Assembly (NCBI RefSeq): GCF_020150455.1
Contig: NZ_CP083740.1
Location: 5,332,001-5,396,000 of the forward strand
DNA from: Bremerella sp. TYQ1
Lineage (GTDB): Bacteria; Planctomycetota; Planctomycetia; Pirellulales; Pirellulaceae
Reading direction: 5' to 3'
Length of the DNA stretch: 64,000 nt
Shown: one piece after another, positions 1-9,722 of the stretch
Layout of the letters: every line of letters starts with the position of its first letter
Position numbering within the stretch: the first letter of the stretch is position 1
Program-made: the position numbers and the translations under genes
Notes under the pieces: model-generated
The model's database searches: none
What the model was told of the DNA's origin: nothing
What the model saw: only the letters and a program-made list of their open reading frames with translations

Positions 1-51
1 CGCGGCTCTGATAGGTAGAGATCAGGCCGCGAACGGTTGGGGGGGGCGCCG

Positions 52-1764
52 CTAGATGGCCTGCGATTCAAGATGAACCAACGCGTTGAGGCGTTCGACT
101 TTGTCGCTGTCGGCCGTCTTAGGAAGATTCATGACGCGTGCGCGACGTTCGAGCCAGAACTTGAGGCGTTCCAGCTTGACGATCTCCAGTTCGAGAGCTT
201 CCTGATCGGCCCGAAGCTTGTCGAGTTCTTCGCTCGCTTCACGGAGCGGGGCATACTCGTCATGCTCGACAATCGCCGTTCGCAGTGTCTCTGGTTCTTC
301 GGTCAGCAGGCTGACCGTTTTGGGATGCCACGGATTGGTGATCTCGGGCCACTGTTTTTCCAGCGAGTCGCGGATCTTGCGTTTCAGCCCGCTGATCTTG
401 CCCAACTGCTTGCGAACGTCTCCGTCGGTCTTTCGCTTGGCTCCCTTTTTGTCGCGGATGGATTCCTCGACTTGCTTACCGCGATCGGCATCGGAAAACT
501 CGAAGCGATTGCTCAGGCCTTCGATCACTGCACGCTCGCAAGGATCGGCACCTTCCAGCAGCTGATCGATCGGTGTGTGAACGGTGAAAAGATCTTTCTC
601 CCCCTTCAGCGTCGAATATTCGCGAAGGAAGAAGTCGGACGTACGCGTCGGGATGTCGATCGTGTCTGCGTTCAACGCTGTGTACGCATGCGCTTCGAGT
701 AGCGACGTGGTACCGTCCTGATCGAAGTCTGGCTTTTCGATCGAATCGCCGGTTCGCGTGACGCCGCTCAATGCTTCCCAGAAATAGGAAGAGTATTCGC
801 GGTATTCGGCCTGGTTAATGTTGGGCGTGCAGCCAGCTGCCACGCGATCAGGCACCGTGGAAAAGAAGCCGCACCGCGGATGGTCGGCCAGGCCGTTATC
901 GGGATCACCCCCTTTGAAGATCAGATTGCCGAATCCACCGCTGTAACATTGCACCATGACGGCGACAAACGGGACATCGGTTGGCAGTTCGTCCAGCTTT
1001 TCAGTCCAGTCTGTGGCAGTCATTTTGTCGCGAAACCACAAGTGGGTCACGTTGCCGCTGTACGTGGGCTCGGTCCGATGCTTCTTGGCAGGCTTCTCTT
1101 CTTCCTTTTCATCACTCGACTCTGACGGTTCTTCTTCGTCATGCTTGTCTTGGGAAGGCTCTTTGTCGTCGGCGTCTTTGGCATCCGCTTCTTCGGATGA
1201 GTCGTCCTTGGTCGGATCGCTTTCTTCCGTGTCGTTTTTCTCCTCTTCCTGTTTCTTATCCGCCTCTGGCTTAGCTTTCGGAGGAGGCTTGGGCTTGGTG
1301 CGGTCTTTGCCGCCATGTCCTGTGAAGTAGAAGATTATGCGGTCATCCGATTTCAGTCGCTGGGACAGATCGGCGAGTGTTTTTTCGATGCTCTCTGGCG
1401 TTGCTTCGCCGTTGATTCCGGGGATGGTGCTGGAGCGGTAATCGTACTTGATCCCCTGCCCTGGCCCGACTATTTCGGCCATTAAGCGGTGGATGTCTTC
1501 TTCGGTTCGATCGACGTTTTCGTACTGCAGATCGACGGCCGGATTGGTTCCGTCGGCGAACAAGATCTGATGTTCGACCTCATCCATGCCCAGCTGCGAA
1601 AGAACGCGTTGGAAGTAAAGGACGTTGTTTTCCAGCGAGATCTGATTGCCATCGGCGACAGGGCCACCGCCGACGGTCAAAAGATGATCCTCAGCCGTTA
1701 ACGGCGAGCTCACCAACAGCGAGCCAACGAGCAAGCCACACGTGGTCAAGTAAGAGCGGAGCAT
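52..1764 (-). CDS. Secreted caspase-like cysteine peptidase
   Basis: 570 aa exported protein with an N-terminal signal peptide (about residues 1-24, ending near LTAED). The core reads as a caspase/legumain-type fold (clan CD). His150 sits in FTGHGG after a beta strand, and Cys273 sits in VMVQCYSGGF, the usual His-Cys dyad context. Between them is an approximately 75-residue low-complexity Glu/Lys/Asp/Pro linker (about residues 155-230), which suggests the two halves of the fold are separated by a flexible, strongly charged loop. An EF-hand-like DFDQDGTTSLLEA lies in the second half, and the C-terminal 150 residues are helical and charged (coiled-coil-like). The substrate is unknown. It faces away from ftsH across a 412-base gap. 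The family call is by motif only. Confidence 0.6.
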   Translation of the reverse strand: MLRSYLTTCGLLVGSLLVSSPLTAEDHLLTVGGGPVADGNQISLENNVLYFQRVLSQLGMDEVEHQILFADGTNPAVDLQYENVDRTEEDIHRLMAEIVGPGQGIKYDYRSSTIPGINGEATPESIEKTLADLSQRLKSDDRIIFYFTGHGGKDRTKPKPPPKAKPEADKKQEEEKNDTEESDPTKDDSSEEADAKDADDKEPSQDKHDEEEPSESSDEKEEEKPAKKHRTEPTYSGNVTHLWFRDKMTATDWTEKLDELPTDVPFVAVMVQCYSGGFGNLIFKGGDPDNGLADHPRCGFFSTVPDRVAAGCTPNINQAEYREYSSYFWEALSGVTRTGDSIEKPDFDQDGTTSLLEAHAYTALNADTIDIPTRTSDFFLREYSTLKGEKDLFTVHTPIDQLLEGADPCERAVIEGLSNRFEFSDADRGKQVEESIRDKKGAKRKTDGDVRKQLGKISGLKRKIRDSLEKQWPEITNPWHPKTVSLLTEEPETLRTAIVEHDEYAPLREASEELDKLRADQEALELEIVKLERLKFWLERRARVMNLPKTADSDKVERLNALVHLESQAI

Positions 1765-2176
1765 CAGGAAACCTACGAAAAAGGGTCGCGAGTCTCAAAA
1801 ATTCGTATGGCATTCCGTCGCCGGCTGTGGGGCAAGCATCCTGAGAAGATAGGTAAACGCAGCGTGGTTCGTTGCGGTGCTTGGGGGATTAGGGTGAATT
1901 CTTAATATAAAGATGCCAGCACGCAGATGCACCTGTCAGGAAGAAGTTTCGTCGTGCTGTTTCTCTTGTAGCGTCGCGATCGTCTCCCTTAAAGTGATCG
2001 CTGGTCCGCACAATCGTACCAACCGGTATGCCCTGGCCCGATCGCTAGCAGCTTGTCAGCTTTTGCCAGGTGGCGAAGATAGTCGTAGGAGCATGCCCGG
2101 TATACTATGAGATTCACTCTCCGGGTAGCAACTGCTTGGGGGCAGCCCAAACTTTTCATAAACCTAGTGGAAGCAC
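1765..2176. other. Intergenic region between divergent genes
   Basis: 412 bases separating the caspase-like gene (minus) from ftsH (plus). It must hold both promoters. I see no convincing ORF, RNA gene or strong hairpin. The leader next to ftsH is long and there is only a weak purine-rich site (gtggaag) just before its ATG. Confidence 0.5.
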
Positions 2177-4240
2177 ATGGATAACAACGACGATTCTCCC
2201 AAACGACGCAGCGATAAGGGAAATTCGGGCAACCTGTGGTACGTACTCGTAGCAGGAGCGGCCGTATTTCTGGTGGCCATGTACCTGCTGCAGCCTGGTT
2301 CGGAAGAACTGCCGCAGCCTGATTTAGAGCGGCTGATCAGCTCGATCGGTCAAGAATCGAAAGAAGGTGTCGAGCCTGGCATCGTCGTTCAACGAAAAGA
2401 TGGCGACGGCAAATCGTCGAAGATCCGTTACTCGAACCTGCGAGATGTCGAAATCGGTCCGAGTTCGGTGGTGGGGATCGTCGATCGCTACGATACCGAC
2501 AGCAAAGATCCAAGCAAAGCAAAAACCGAAGGGCAGAAGATTGTTACTTACCTGGTCCGCGGCGAGAATGCCCCAGGCAAGATTCAGTCGCAATTGGATA
2601 GCGTTGGCTTTTCCGATTACAAAGCGACCGGTCCCCCTAACTTTTTCGAGATCTACGGCGGCCCGCTGTTGATGATCGGCCTGGGGATTGCGTTCTGCTA
2701 TTTCATGATTCGTCGCATCGGCGGCACCGGCAGCGCCATCGCCTTTGGTCGCAGTCGCGGCAAGCTGCACATGCAGGACGATTTGAACATCAGCTTTGAC
2801 GATGTCGCTGGTATTGAAGAAGCCGTCGACGAAGTGAAAGAAATTGTCGACTTTCTGCGGTCGCCAGAGAAGTACCAAGAGTTGGGCGGTCGTATTCCTA
2901 AAGGCGTGCTGTTGGTCGGACCTCCGGGAACGGGGAAAACGTTGTTGGCCAAAGCGATTGCCGGGGAAGCTGGCGTTTCGTTCTTCAGCATGAGTGGTTC
3001 TGACTTCGTCGAAATGTTTGTCGGTGTCGGTGCGGCACGTGTTCGTGACTTGTTTCAGCAAGCCGCAGCGAAGAGCCCCTGTATCATCTTCATCGATGAG
3101 TTGGACGCGCTCGGGAAAGCTCGTGGCGGCGGCATTGTCGGCGGTCATGACGAACGCGAACAAACGCTCAACGCGTTGCTTGTCGAGATGGATGGTTTTG
3201 AAGCGAATGCTGGGATCATCATTATTGCCGCCACCAACCGACCGGAAATGTTGGACCCTGCCCTGCTCCGCCCTGGCCGATTCGATCGCCAGGTGTTGGT
3301 CGACCGACCCGATGCCGGCGGACGCGAAGACATCCTACGTGTCCATGTTCGTAGCGTGAAGCTGGACGATACCGTCAACTTGAAAGGAGTTGCCGCGATC
3401 ACGACTGGGTTCTCCGGAGCCGACTTGGCTAACCTGGTAAACGAAGCAGCGCTGCTGGCCGCTCGTAAAGGTAAAGCAGCTGTCGGAATGGAAGAATTCG
3501 ACGAAGGTGTCGAGCGTGTCACCGCGGGTCTTGAAAAGAAGCAGCGCGTGATGCACGAAGACGAAAAGCTACGTGTGGCCTATCACGAAAGTGGTCATGC
3601 GTTGGTAGCTTACTGTCTGCCGAACACCGACCCTGTGCACAAAGTCTCGATCATCCCCCGTGGTCTGGCCGCCCTCGGTTATACGATGCAGCGTCCGACC
3701 GAAGATCGTTTCCTGATGACGCAAAGCGAACTGGAAAGTCGTATCCAGGTTCTTTTAGCCGGAACGCTGGCGGAAGAAATGGTCTACGAAGAGATCTCGA
3801 CTGGCGCTCAGAACGACTTGGAACGTGCCACCGAAATCGCTCGCAGCATGGTCACCGACTTCGGCATGAGTCGCTTAGGTCGTGTGAACTTCCGAGCCAG
3901 CGGACGATCGGCATTCATTCCCGAACAGTCGGAAGAACGTGCGAGATCGCATAGCGAGGAAACGTATCGCGAGATCGATCTGGAGATCAAACGCATCATC
4001 GACGAACTCCTCAAGCGGACGAAGGACATGATGGAAGATCGCCGTGGAGCCCTCATCGCGCTGACCGAACGTTTGATGGAACTGGAAGTGGTCGACGCGG
4101 AAGAATTGAAGCGAGTCATCGAAGAAACCTCCGATGGGCCCCGCATCGTCCCCGGTACCGAAATGAAACGCCACGGCACCCCCAAGGAAATCAACTCCGA
4201 CGACATCCCGCCAGCGGGTTCGATGGACCAAGGGAGTTAA
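2177..4240 (+). CDS. ftsH: ATP-dependent zinc metalloprotease FtsH
   Basis: 687 aa membrane-anchored AAA+ protease that unfolds and degrades membrane and misfolded cytosolic proteins as a hexamer at the inner membrane. The features occur in order. TM1 is at about residues 20-38, a periplasmic segment runs to about 150, and TM2 is at about 155-177. The AAA module has Walker A GPPGTGKT (about 248-255), Walker [12 protein letters not shown] (about 303) and the second region of homology [20 protein letters not shown]. The M41 protease domain has the zinc site HESGH at 470-474. All catalytic motifs are intact and the length is normal for the family. It is transcribed alone and is followed by a strong hairpin terminator. 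Confidence 0.97.
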   Translation: MDNNDDSPKRRSDKGNSGNLWYVLVAGAAVFLVAMYLLQPGSEELPQPDLERLISSIGQESKEGVEPGIVVQRKDGDGKSSKIRYSNLRDVEIGPSSVVGIVDRYDTDSKDPSKAKTEGQKIVTYLVRGENAPGKIQSQLDSVGFSDYKATGPPNFFEIYGGPLLMIGLGIAFCYFMIRRIGGTGSAIAFGRSRGKLHMQDDLNISFDDVAGIEEAVDEVKEIVDFLRSPEKYQELGGRIPKGVLLVGPPGTGKTLLAKAIAGEAGVSFFSMSGSDFVEMFVGVGAARVRDLFQQAAAKSPCIIFIDELDALGKARGGGIVGGHDEREQTLNALLVEMDGFEANAGIIIIAATNRPEMLDPALLRPGRFDRQVLVDRPDAGGREDILRVHVRSVKLDDTVNLKGVAAITTGFSGADLANLVNEAALLAARKGKAAVGMEEFDEGVERVTAGLEKKQRVMHEDEKLRVAYHESGHALVAYCLPNTDPVHKVSIIPRGLAALGYTMQRPTEDRFLMTQSELESRIQVLLAGTLAEEMVYEEISTGAQNDLERATEIARSMVTDFGMSRLGRVNFRASGRSAFIPEQSEERARSHSEETYREIDLEIKRIIDELLKRTKDMMEDRRGALIALTERLMELEVVDAEELKRVIEETSDGPRIVPGTEMKRHGTPKEINSDDIPPAGSMDQGS

Positions 4241-4277
4241 GCGAGAGCGAATCGACGTTCCGCACTTTTAAACGATC

Positions 4278-4312
4278 AAAGGCCAAGGGCGCTCGCTCTT
4301 GGCCTTTTTTTA
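4278..4312 (+). terminator. Rho-independent terminator of ftsH
   Basis: Perfect 10-bp inverted repeat, AAAGGCCAAG (4278-4287) with CTTGGCCTTT (4298-4307), short loop, then a run of T. It sits about 40 bases after the ftsH stop codon. Confidence 0.9.
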
Positions 4313-4390
4313 TTTGCGACATCCTATCGCGATTGGGTACTCTCTGAGGATCTCTTATCGATCCGTACCAGATTTCAGAGGGGGCAGGCG

Positions 4391-4885
4391 ATGTGGCGTG
4401 TGGTCAGTGGGGTGGTTGGTATTTTGTTTGGGGCTGCGGTTACGTTTTGGCAATTTAGTGCCGGCCCGGACGCGCCATACGATACCTGGTCGATTTCCGA
4501 GCAAGATGCGATGGAGGTCGCGGCTGCTACGCTGCAGTATCAGATCGACCATGAACTGAATCACCCTCAAGCGAAACGGATTCCTTGGTTGGTGTTGGTT
4601 TACGGAGATATGCCGTCGGCCGAGTTTGCAGCCAGGTTCGAGAAGTTTCCCCAGTTGATCACTTCGTACGGTCAGCTCAAGCGAGACCAAGACGATCTTA
4701 TCTTGTTCCAAATCGATACCGCGAAACGCGTCGATAACGAAACGATTCTTGTTACCGGGAAAGTCTTCAACGGCAGAAGCACCGAATTGACGACCCACAT
4801 TGCTGATCCAACTCGGCGAGAGGTGACGCAGTATCGCGTCGTTCAGAAAGATGGATTGTTGGAAGTGGCGGAAGCGTCCCCGTAA
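4391..4885 (+). CDS. Hypothetical protein with N-terminal membrane anchor
   Basis: 164 aa, not recognised. An N-terminal hydrophobic segment (about residues 3-20, VVSGVVGILFGAAVTFW) is an uncleaved anchor or signal peptide, and the rest is a soluble alpha/beta domain without Cys. The start is supported by the purine-rich gagggggcaggcg just before ATG. It is a single gene between the ftsH terminator and the convergent response regulator. Confidence 0.6.
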   Translation: MWRVVSGVVGILFGAAVTFWQFSAGPDAPYDTWSISEQDAMEVAAATLQYQIDHELNHPQAKRIPWLVLVYGDMPSAEFAARFEKFPQLITSYGQLKRDQDDLILFQIDTAKRVDNETILVTGKVFNGRSTELTTHIADPTRREVTQYRVVQKDGLLEVAEASP

Positions 4886-4937
4886 GCGGCGTAGCAATCG
4901 TGACGACGGCCAGATACGAGGAGAGCTTCAAGCGGCG

Positions 4938-5339
4938 TTATCGACTAGCTTCGTACCAGGGGTAATGGCTCGACATCGCTTCTTTGACCACGCCCGTCAC
5001 AATTTGGATGCTGACCGGCTTTTCCAGCAGTGAGAAGACCTCCACGCTTTCGGCCTGAGTCGCAATGGCTGGGTCGAGTCCGCCGGTAAGCAAGATGTAC
5101 GGAATGTCGATTCCGAGGCTGCGGCAAACGGTAATCGATTCCAGCCCGGTCCGTTGGGGCATGTGGAAATCGAATAGTGCCACGTGTACCGTAGTTCCCT
5201 GGGCTACGTGGATTGCCTCTTCGCCGTCGGCTGCCAAGATCGGTTCGAAGCCACGACGTGCAAACACTTCGGCCATCGTCTCGCGGAACGAGCGATCGTC
5301 GTCGGTGATCAGCATGGTGGGATGTTCGATATTTCGCAT
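4938..5339 (-). CDS. Single-domain response regulator (REC only)
   Basis: A receiver domain of about 133 aa with no output domain. It shows the acidic pair ITDDD, the phospho-acceptor Asp in LFDFHMPQRTG, the Thr in ILLTGG and the Lys in LLEKPV, in the correct order. It would be phosphorylated by a histidine kinase not present here and act through protein contacts. The start was chosen at the Met of MRNIEHP (5339); a longer in-frame version to 5405 or a shorter one at 5315 is possible. Confidence 0.85.
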   Translation of the reverse strand: MRNIEHPTMLITDDDRSFRETMAEVFARRGFEPILAADGEEAIHVAQGTTVHVALFDFHMPQRTGLESITVCRSLGIDIPYILLTGGLDPAIATQAESVEVFSLLEKPVSIQIVTGVVKEAMSSHYPWYEASR

Positions 5340-5800
5340 GGCACTTTTTGTTGACGCACACGTAACGTGTTGGCAGGACAAAAGCTTCGACGCATAAACA
5401 TGCAAATGTAGTTCCCATTTTTGGCTAGAATGCCTGACAGGGGCAATACCGATCGATCGACTGCGGTAAATACGTGCGAAATCGGAATCTTCTGCACGAC
5501 TTCATCCGGTGAACATGGCCAATTCATGATCACCTTCTGCCAATCTGACAGTTTCGTTGAGAAACGTTGCCTACTTTATCAGCGTTGTTGATACTAGCAG
5601 CGATTTTCGGTCTGCTTGTTAAGGGGTACTTATAACTAAGTCGTGATTCCGCTATAACTTGTGACATGCGAGCGGCCCCCTTCGATGGTTGGTCGGAGTA
5701 GCGGCCGAGGGGCGTGTTGAACGCCGTAAACCGATCTAAAGACAACACTTGCAAGCGAATTTCCGCCCTATCGGTGGCATTTCGATTTCGGAAAGGGTCT
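5340..5800. other. Intergenic region, divergent promoters of response regulator and sdhC
   Basis: 461 bases with no supported gene. Two AT-rich boxes (TATAAC near 5630 and 5653) upstream of sdhC could be -10 elements, but their -35 partners are not clear. The open frame extending sdhC upstream to 5714 does not look like protein of the family. Confidence 0.4.
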
Positions 5801-6652
5801 GTGGTGAGCTCGGCACCTAGTTTTTTACAACGCAACGAATTTCTGTTGCGACGCCTGCATTCTTTGGCGGGCCTCGTTCCCGTTGGCGCGTACATGGTGA
5901 TGCACCTGACGGTGAACGCCAGCGTCTTCGGATCGCCCCGTTTATTTCAGCGGTTGGTCTTCCATATTCACTCGCTCGGCCCCCTGTTGCCGCTCGTGGA
6001 ATGGACGTTTATCTTCCTGCCGATCATTTTCCACGGCGTGTACGGGCTGATCATCACCAAGGATGGTAACCCCAATACACAAAACTATCCGTACAACAGC
6101 AACTTCCGTTACACGATGCAGCGGGCAACAGGGCTGATTGCGTTCCTGTTTATTGCCTGGCACGTGTTCCATATGCATGGTTGGATTCATGCGGACTTCT
6201 GGGTAAAGAACGTCGCCCATCCGTTGTTCGGTTCGCAGTTCTCGCCGTACAACGCGGCCAGTAGCGGTGCCGAAGCGATGCAGGCCTCGATCATCGTGCC
6301 GATCTTGTATGCCATCGGTGTCTTGGCGACCACGTTCCACTTTGCCAACGGCTTGTTCACCCTTGGGATTACCTGGGGTTTGTGGATCAGTGCCAAAGCT
6401 CAGGAGCGAGCCAAGATGTTCGCCAACGTGGTGTTCGTGCTGCTGGCTGTCGTGGGGATGACGTCGATCGTCGGGCTCTATTCGATGAGCAAAGAGAAGA
6501 TCGTCGAAGTCCGCAAGGAAGAAGACAAAGCATACGAACTGCTGGTCGAAACCGGCGACGTCATGCCGAACGATCACAAGCATTCCAAAGAATCGAAGTA
6601 CTACCACGCGGAAGATGACGGCGACGCCGCCAAGGCCGAGTCGCAGCGTTAA
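5801..6652 (+). CDS. sdhC: Succinate dehydrogenase cytochrome b subunit
   Basis: About 283 aa di-heme, five-helix cytochrome b subunit of the type found in Bacteroidetes/Chlamydiae-like succinate:quinone reductases. It anchors SdhA/SdhB in the membrane and passes electrons to quinone. Candidate heme-ligand His residues lie in the helices: RRLHSL, MVMHL, VFHIHS, WHVFHMHGW and TTFHFANG. A charged His-rich tail of about 60 residues follows the last helix. The likely start is GTG at 5801 (or 5804), just behind the purine-rich GAAAGGG. It is the first gene of sdhC-sdhA-sdhB, all same strand with gaps of 79 and 51 bases. Confidence 0.92.
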   Translation: MVSSAPSFLQRNEFLLRRLHSLAGLVPVGAYMVMHLTVNASVFGSPRLFQRLVFHIHSLGPLLPLVEWTFIFLPIIFHGVYGLIITKDGNPNTQNYPYNSNFRYTMQRATGLIAFLFIAWHVFHMHGWIHADFWVKNVAHPLFGSQFSPYNAASSGAEAMQASIIVPILYAIGVLATTFHFANGLFTLGITWGLWISAKAQERAKMFANVVFVLLAVVGMTSIVGLYSMSKEKIVEVRKEEDKAYELLVETGDVMPNDHKHSKESKYYHAEDDGDAAKAESQR

Positions 6653-6731
6653 AGCTACGTGCCTCCTTTCGGTTAAATACGAAAAGAGAAACGCCGCCAA
6701 TTGAAAACCCAAGAGCCAAAGGTGGATGGGA

Positions 6732-8717
6732 ATGGCAGATAAGCGAGTCCTGGTTGTCGGTGGTGGTTTGGCCGGTTTGGCTGCCACCATGAAACTGGCC
6801 GAGTTAGGCATCAAAGTCGATTTGATGAGCCTGACCCCGGTCAAACGCTCGCACAGCGTGTGTGCTCAGGGCGGGATCAACAGCGTCAACGACGCGACCC
6901 GACAACTGGGAGACGACGAATACAAACACTTCGACGACACGGTCTACGGTGGTGACTTCTTGAACCACCAGCCTCCGGTTTACGAAATGGCCATGTGGGC
7001 TCCAAAGGTGATCGACCTGATGGACCGCTTGGGGGTTCCGTTCAATCGAACCCAGGAAGGCTTTATCGACCGTCGCCGTTTCGGTGGAACGCTGTACAAG
7101 CGAACCGCTTTTGCCGGCGCGACCACTGGGCAGCAACTTCTTTACGCGCTGGACGAACAAGTCCGCCGCTGGGAAGTGGAAGGGCTGGTCAAGAAGTACG
7201 AGATGTGGGACTTCCTCGGCCCCATCAAAAACGAATCCGGCACTTGCGTCGGTGCGGTCGCTCAAGATCTTTACAGCATGGAAATTCGTAGCTTCCCGGC
7301 CGACGCCGTGGTGGTTGCGACCGGCGGTTGCGGCTTGATCTATGGCCGCAGCACGATGAGCATGACCTGTAACGGTTCGGCTGCGAGTCGCTGCGTGCAA
7401 GCCGGCGCCAAGTACGGCAACGGCGAGTGCATTCAGGTTCACCCGACGGCAATCCCCGGCGCGGATAAGTTGCGTCTGATGAGCGAATCGGCTCGTGGTG
7501 AAGGGGGACGCGTTTGGGTTCCTAAGACGCCGCAAGATACCCGCTCTCCGAAGGACATTCCGGAAGGCGAACGATATTACTTCCTGGAAGAGCGTTACCC
7601 GCAATACGGTAATCTCGTTCCACGTGACATCGCAACGCGTGAAATTTTCGACGTCTGCGTCAACGGCGGTTTGAGTGTTGAAAAGGATCGCCAGTGCGTT
7701 TACCTGGATCTGACGCACATAGAAGCGAGCGAATTGAATCGTAAGCTCGGCGGTATCTTGGATATCTACCGTAAGTTCCAAGGGGTCGATCCTTGTTACA
7801 CGCCGATGCGTATCTTCCCGGCCGTCCATTACAGCATGGGTGGTTTGTGGTCGAACTACGACAAGAAAGAAGATGGCGGTTTGGTGGCTGGTTCGCCGGT
7901 GAACCAGATGACCAACATCCCGAATCTGTACGCGATCGGCGAAGTTGATTACCACTACCACGGTGCCAACCGTTTGGGTGCGAATTCGCTGCTGTCGTGT
8001 ATCTTCTCTGGGTTGTTTGTCGCGCCTGGTTTAGAGACGCTTCTTGGCAGCATGGGCCCTGGCACTTCGGCAGCCGATCAGCCTAGTTCGCTGTACGAAA
8101 GTGCCGTTAAAGAGCACCAGACCCGTCACGACAACTTGCTGAAACAGAAGGGGGACGAAAACCCTTACCTGATTCATCAAGAGCTGGGCAACATGATGAC
8201 GAACGTTGCCACCGTGGTGCGTCAAAACGCACAGCTCGAAGAAGGGATCGGCAAGCTCAAAGATCTCAAAGAGCGAGCGTGGAAGTGTGCTCTCAGCGAT
8301 ACCGGGAACTGGTCGAATCAAAACGTGTTGTTCACCAAGGCCCTGCAAGATATGTTCCCCATCGCCGAGGCGATTCTCAAGGGAGCTCTGCAGCGAGACG
8401 AATGCCGCGGTGCCCACTACAAGCCAGAATTTGAACTGCCTGGATTGACTTCCGAAGAGCCTGTCGAGCGTCGTCGCCAAGCCGAACAATGGTGCGATAA
8501 ATTCGAGGCAAATGTCGATAAGTTCCTCAATAGCAGTATCGCAACCTACGACGGCAAAGACGTTACCGTCGATTACGAAGAAGTCGATACCAGCATCGAA
8601 CCGCCCCGGCCGCGACTTTACGGCTTGGTCGGCGCCGAAGAAATCAGCGAAGTGTGGAAGGAACGCAAAGCGAAGAAGAAAGCAGCCGCTGCTCAAGAAG
8701 CGACCGCTGCGAATTAG
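6732..8717 (+). CDS. sdhA: Succinate dehydrogenase flavoprotein subunit
   Basis: About 661 aa FAD-binding subunit that oxidises succinate to fumarate in the TCA cycle. It has the N-terminal dinucleotide fold (VVGGGLAGLAATMKL), the FAD-linking region HSVCAQGGINS near residue 42 with His in the covalent-flavin position, HPTAIPG near 236 and the active-site RGEGGRVW near 254. The C-terminal domain is the capping/helical type ending in a Lys/Ala-rich tail. The upstream GGTGG favours ATG 6732; ATG 6726, two codons earlier, is also possible. Fumarate formed here is the substrate of FumC encoded at about 20 kb. Confidence 0.97.
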   Translation: MADKRVLVVGGGLAGLAATMKLAELGIKVDLMSLTPVKRSHSVCAQGGINSVNDATRQLGDDEYKHFDDTVYGGDFLNHQPPVYEMAMWAPKVIDLMDRLGVPFNRTQEGFIDRRRFGGTLYKRTAFAGATTGQQLLYALDEQVRRWEVEGLVKKYEMWDFLGPIKNESGTCVGAVAQDLYSMEIRSFPADAVVVATGGCGLIYGRSTMSMTCNGSAASRCVQAGAKYGNGECIQVHPTAIPGADKLRLMSESARGEGGRVWVPKTPQDTRSPKDIPEGERYYFLEERYPQYGNLVPRDIATREIFDVCVNGGLSVEKDRQCVYLDLTHIEASELNRKLGGILDIYRKFQGVDPCYTPMRIFPAVHYSMGGLWSNYDKKEDGGLVAGSPVNQMTNIPNLYAIGEVDYHYHGANRLGANSLLSCIFSGLFVAPGLETLLGSMGPGTSAADQPSSLYESAVKEHQTRHDNLLKQKGDENPYLIHQELGNMMTNVATVVRQNAQLEEGIGKLKDLKERAWKCALSDTGNWSNQNVLFTKALQDMFPIAEAILKGALQRDECRGAHYKPEFELPGLTSEEPVERRRQAEQWCDKFEANVDKFLNSSIATYDGKDVTVDYEEVDTSIEPPRPRLYGLVGAEEISEVWKERKAKKKAAAAQEATAAN

Positions 8718-8731
8718 ATTTTCTTTGCCGT

Positions 8732-8760
8732 CTGAAAACTGAACACTGAAAACTGAAAAC
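8732..8760 (+). repeat. 29-bp intergenic repeat, copy 1
   Basis: Built from CTGAAAACTGAACACTGAAA followed by ACTGAAAAC. An exact inverted copy lies at 11399-11427. It sits in the sdhA-sdhB gap, directly before the sdhB start. Confidence 0.85.
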
Positions 8761-8768
8761 GAATCATC

Positions 8769-9626
8769 ATGATCGCCCATTCGCAAACGACACCGAAAAC
8801 GTTCTCCGTGAAGATCCTTCGTCAGGATGGCCCGGGCAAGCCGAGCTATTGGCAGCGGTTCGAGCTCGACTACGAGCCTGAACTGAACGTGATTAGCGTG
8901 CTGCAGAAGATCGCCGCGAAAGCGAAAACCTCAAGTGGTGAAAAGACCACGCCGGTTTGTTGGGACTGTGGTTGCCTCGAGGAAGTTTGCGGGGCATGCA
9001 CGATGGTCATCAACGGCAAAGTGCGTCAATCCTGCTCGGCGTTGGTCGACAAGCTGCTGGAAGTTGGCAGCGAAATCGAACTGCGTCCGATGACCAAGTT
9101 TCCTGTCGTGCGAGACTTGTTCGTCGACCGTAGCCGTATGTTCACCGCGTTGAAACGCGTGAAGGGTTGGGTCCCAGCCGACGGCTATTACGACTTGGGC
9201 CCAGGCCCGCGTCAGTCGCGTGCGAATCAGGAAATGGCGTACCCGCTCAGCGAGTGCATGACGTGCGGCTGCTGTGTCGAGGCATGTCCGCAGTACTCAA
9301 AGATCGAGCTGATGCCGCATTCGGGTGAATCGGAAGAAGAGTTCGAGAACCGTAAGACCGAAGCTTACACCGAAGGCTTCGTCGGCCCGGCCGCCATCAG
9401 CCAGGTGGTGCTCTTTAATCTGCATCCCACCGGGAAGATGATGGCCAGCGAACGCCTCGAAGCGTTGACCCAAGAAGGTGGTATTCAGGTCTGCGGTAAC
9501 GCCCAGAACTGCGTCGCCGTCTGTCCGAAGAAGATCCCGCTGACAATGAGCATCGGTAAAGTCGGCCGCGATACGACGTTCAATACGCTTCGCAAGTGGT
9601 TCGATCGCCCTGCGAAGACGCACTAA
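8769..9626 (+). CDS. sdhB: Succinate dehydrogenase iron-sulfur subunit
   Basis: 285 aa electron-transfer subunit linking SdhA flavin to SdhC heme/quinone. The N-terminal ferredoxin-type 2Fe-2S site is seen at about residues 60-90 (CWDCGCLEEVCGAC then C in VRQSC). The C-terminal domain has CMTCGCCVEACPQ at about 163-175 and CGNAQNCVAVCPK near 242-253, which supply the 4Fe-4S and 3Fe-4S clusters. It is the last gene of the sdh operon. No Shine-Dalgarno site is evident; the 29-bp repeat occupies that position. Confidence 0.96.
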   Translation: MIAHSQTTPKTFSVKILRQDGPGKPSYWQRFELDYEPELNVISVLQKIAAKAKTSSGEKTTPVCWDCGCLEEVCGACTMVINGKVRQSCSALVDKLLEVGSEIELRPMTKFPVVRDLFVDRSRMFTALKRVKGWVPADGYYDLGPGPRQSRANQEMAYPLSECMTCGCCVEACPQYSKIELMPHSGESEEEFENRKTEAYTEGFVGPAAISQVVLFNLHPTGKMMASERLEALTQEGGIQVCGNAQNCVAVCPKKIPLTMSIGKVGRDTTFNTLRKWFDRPAKTH

Positions 9627-9722
9627 ATTATTCAATGGATTGGGTGCCGTGCCCTTGTCCGCGTGGGCATGACACCTGGCATCCTTGGGCAAGGTTAAGA
9701 ACACCCTGAAAGTCCACGTTGA

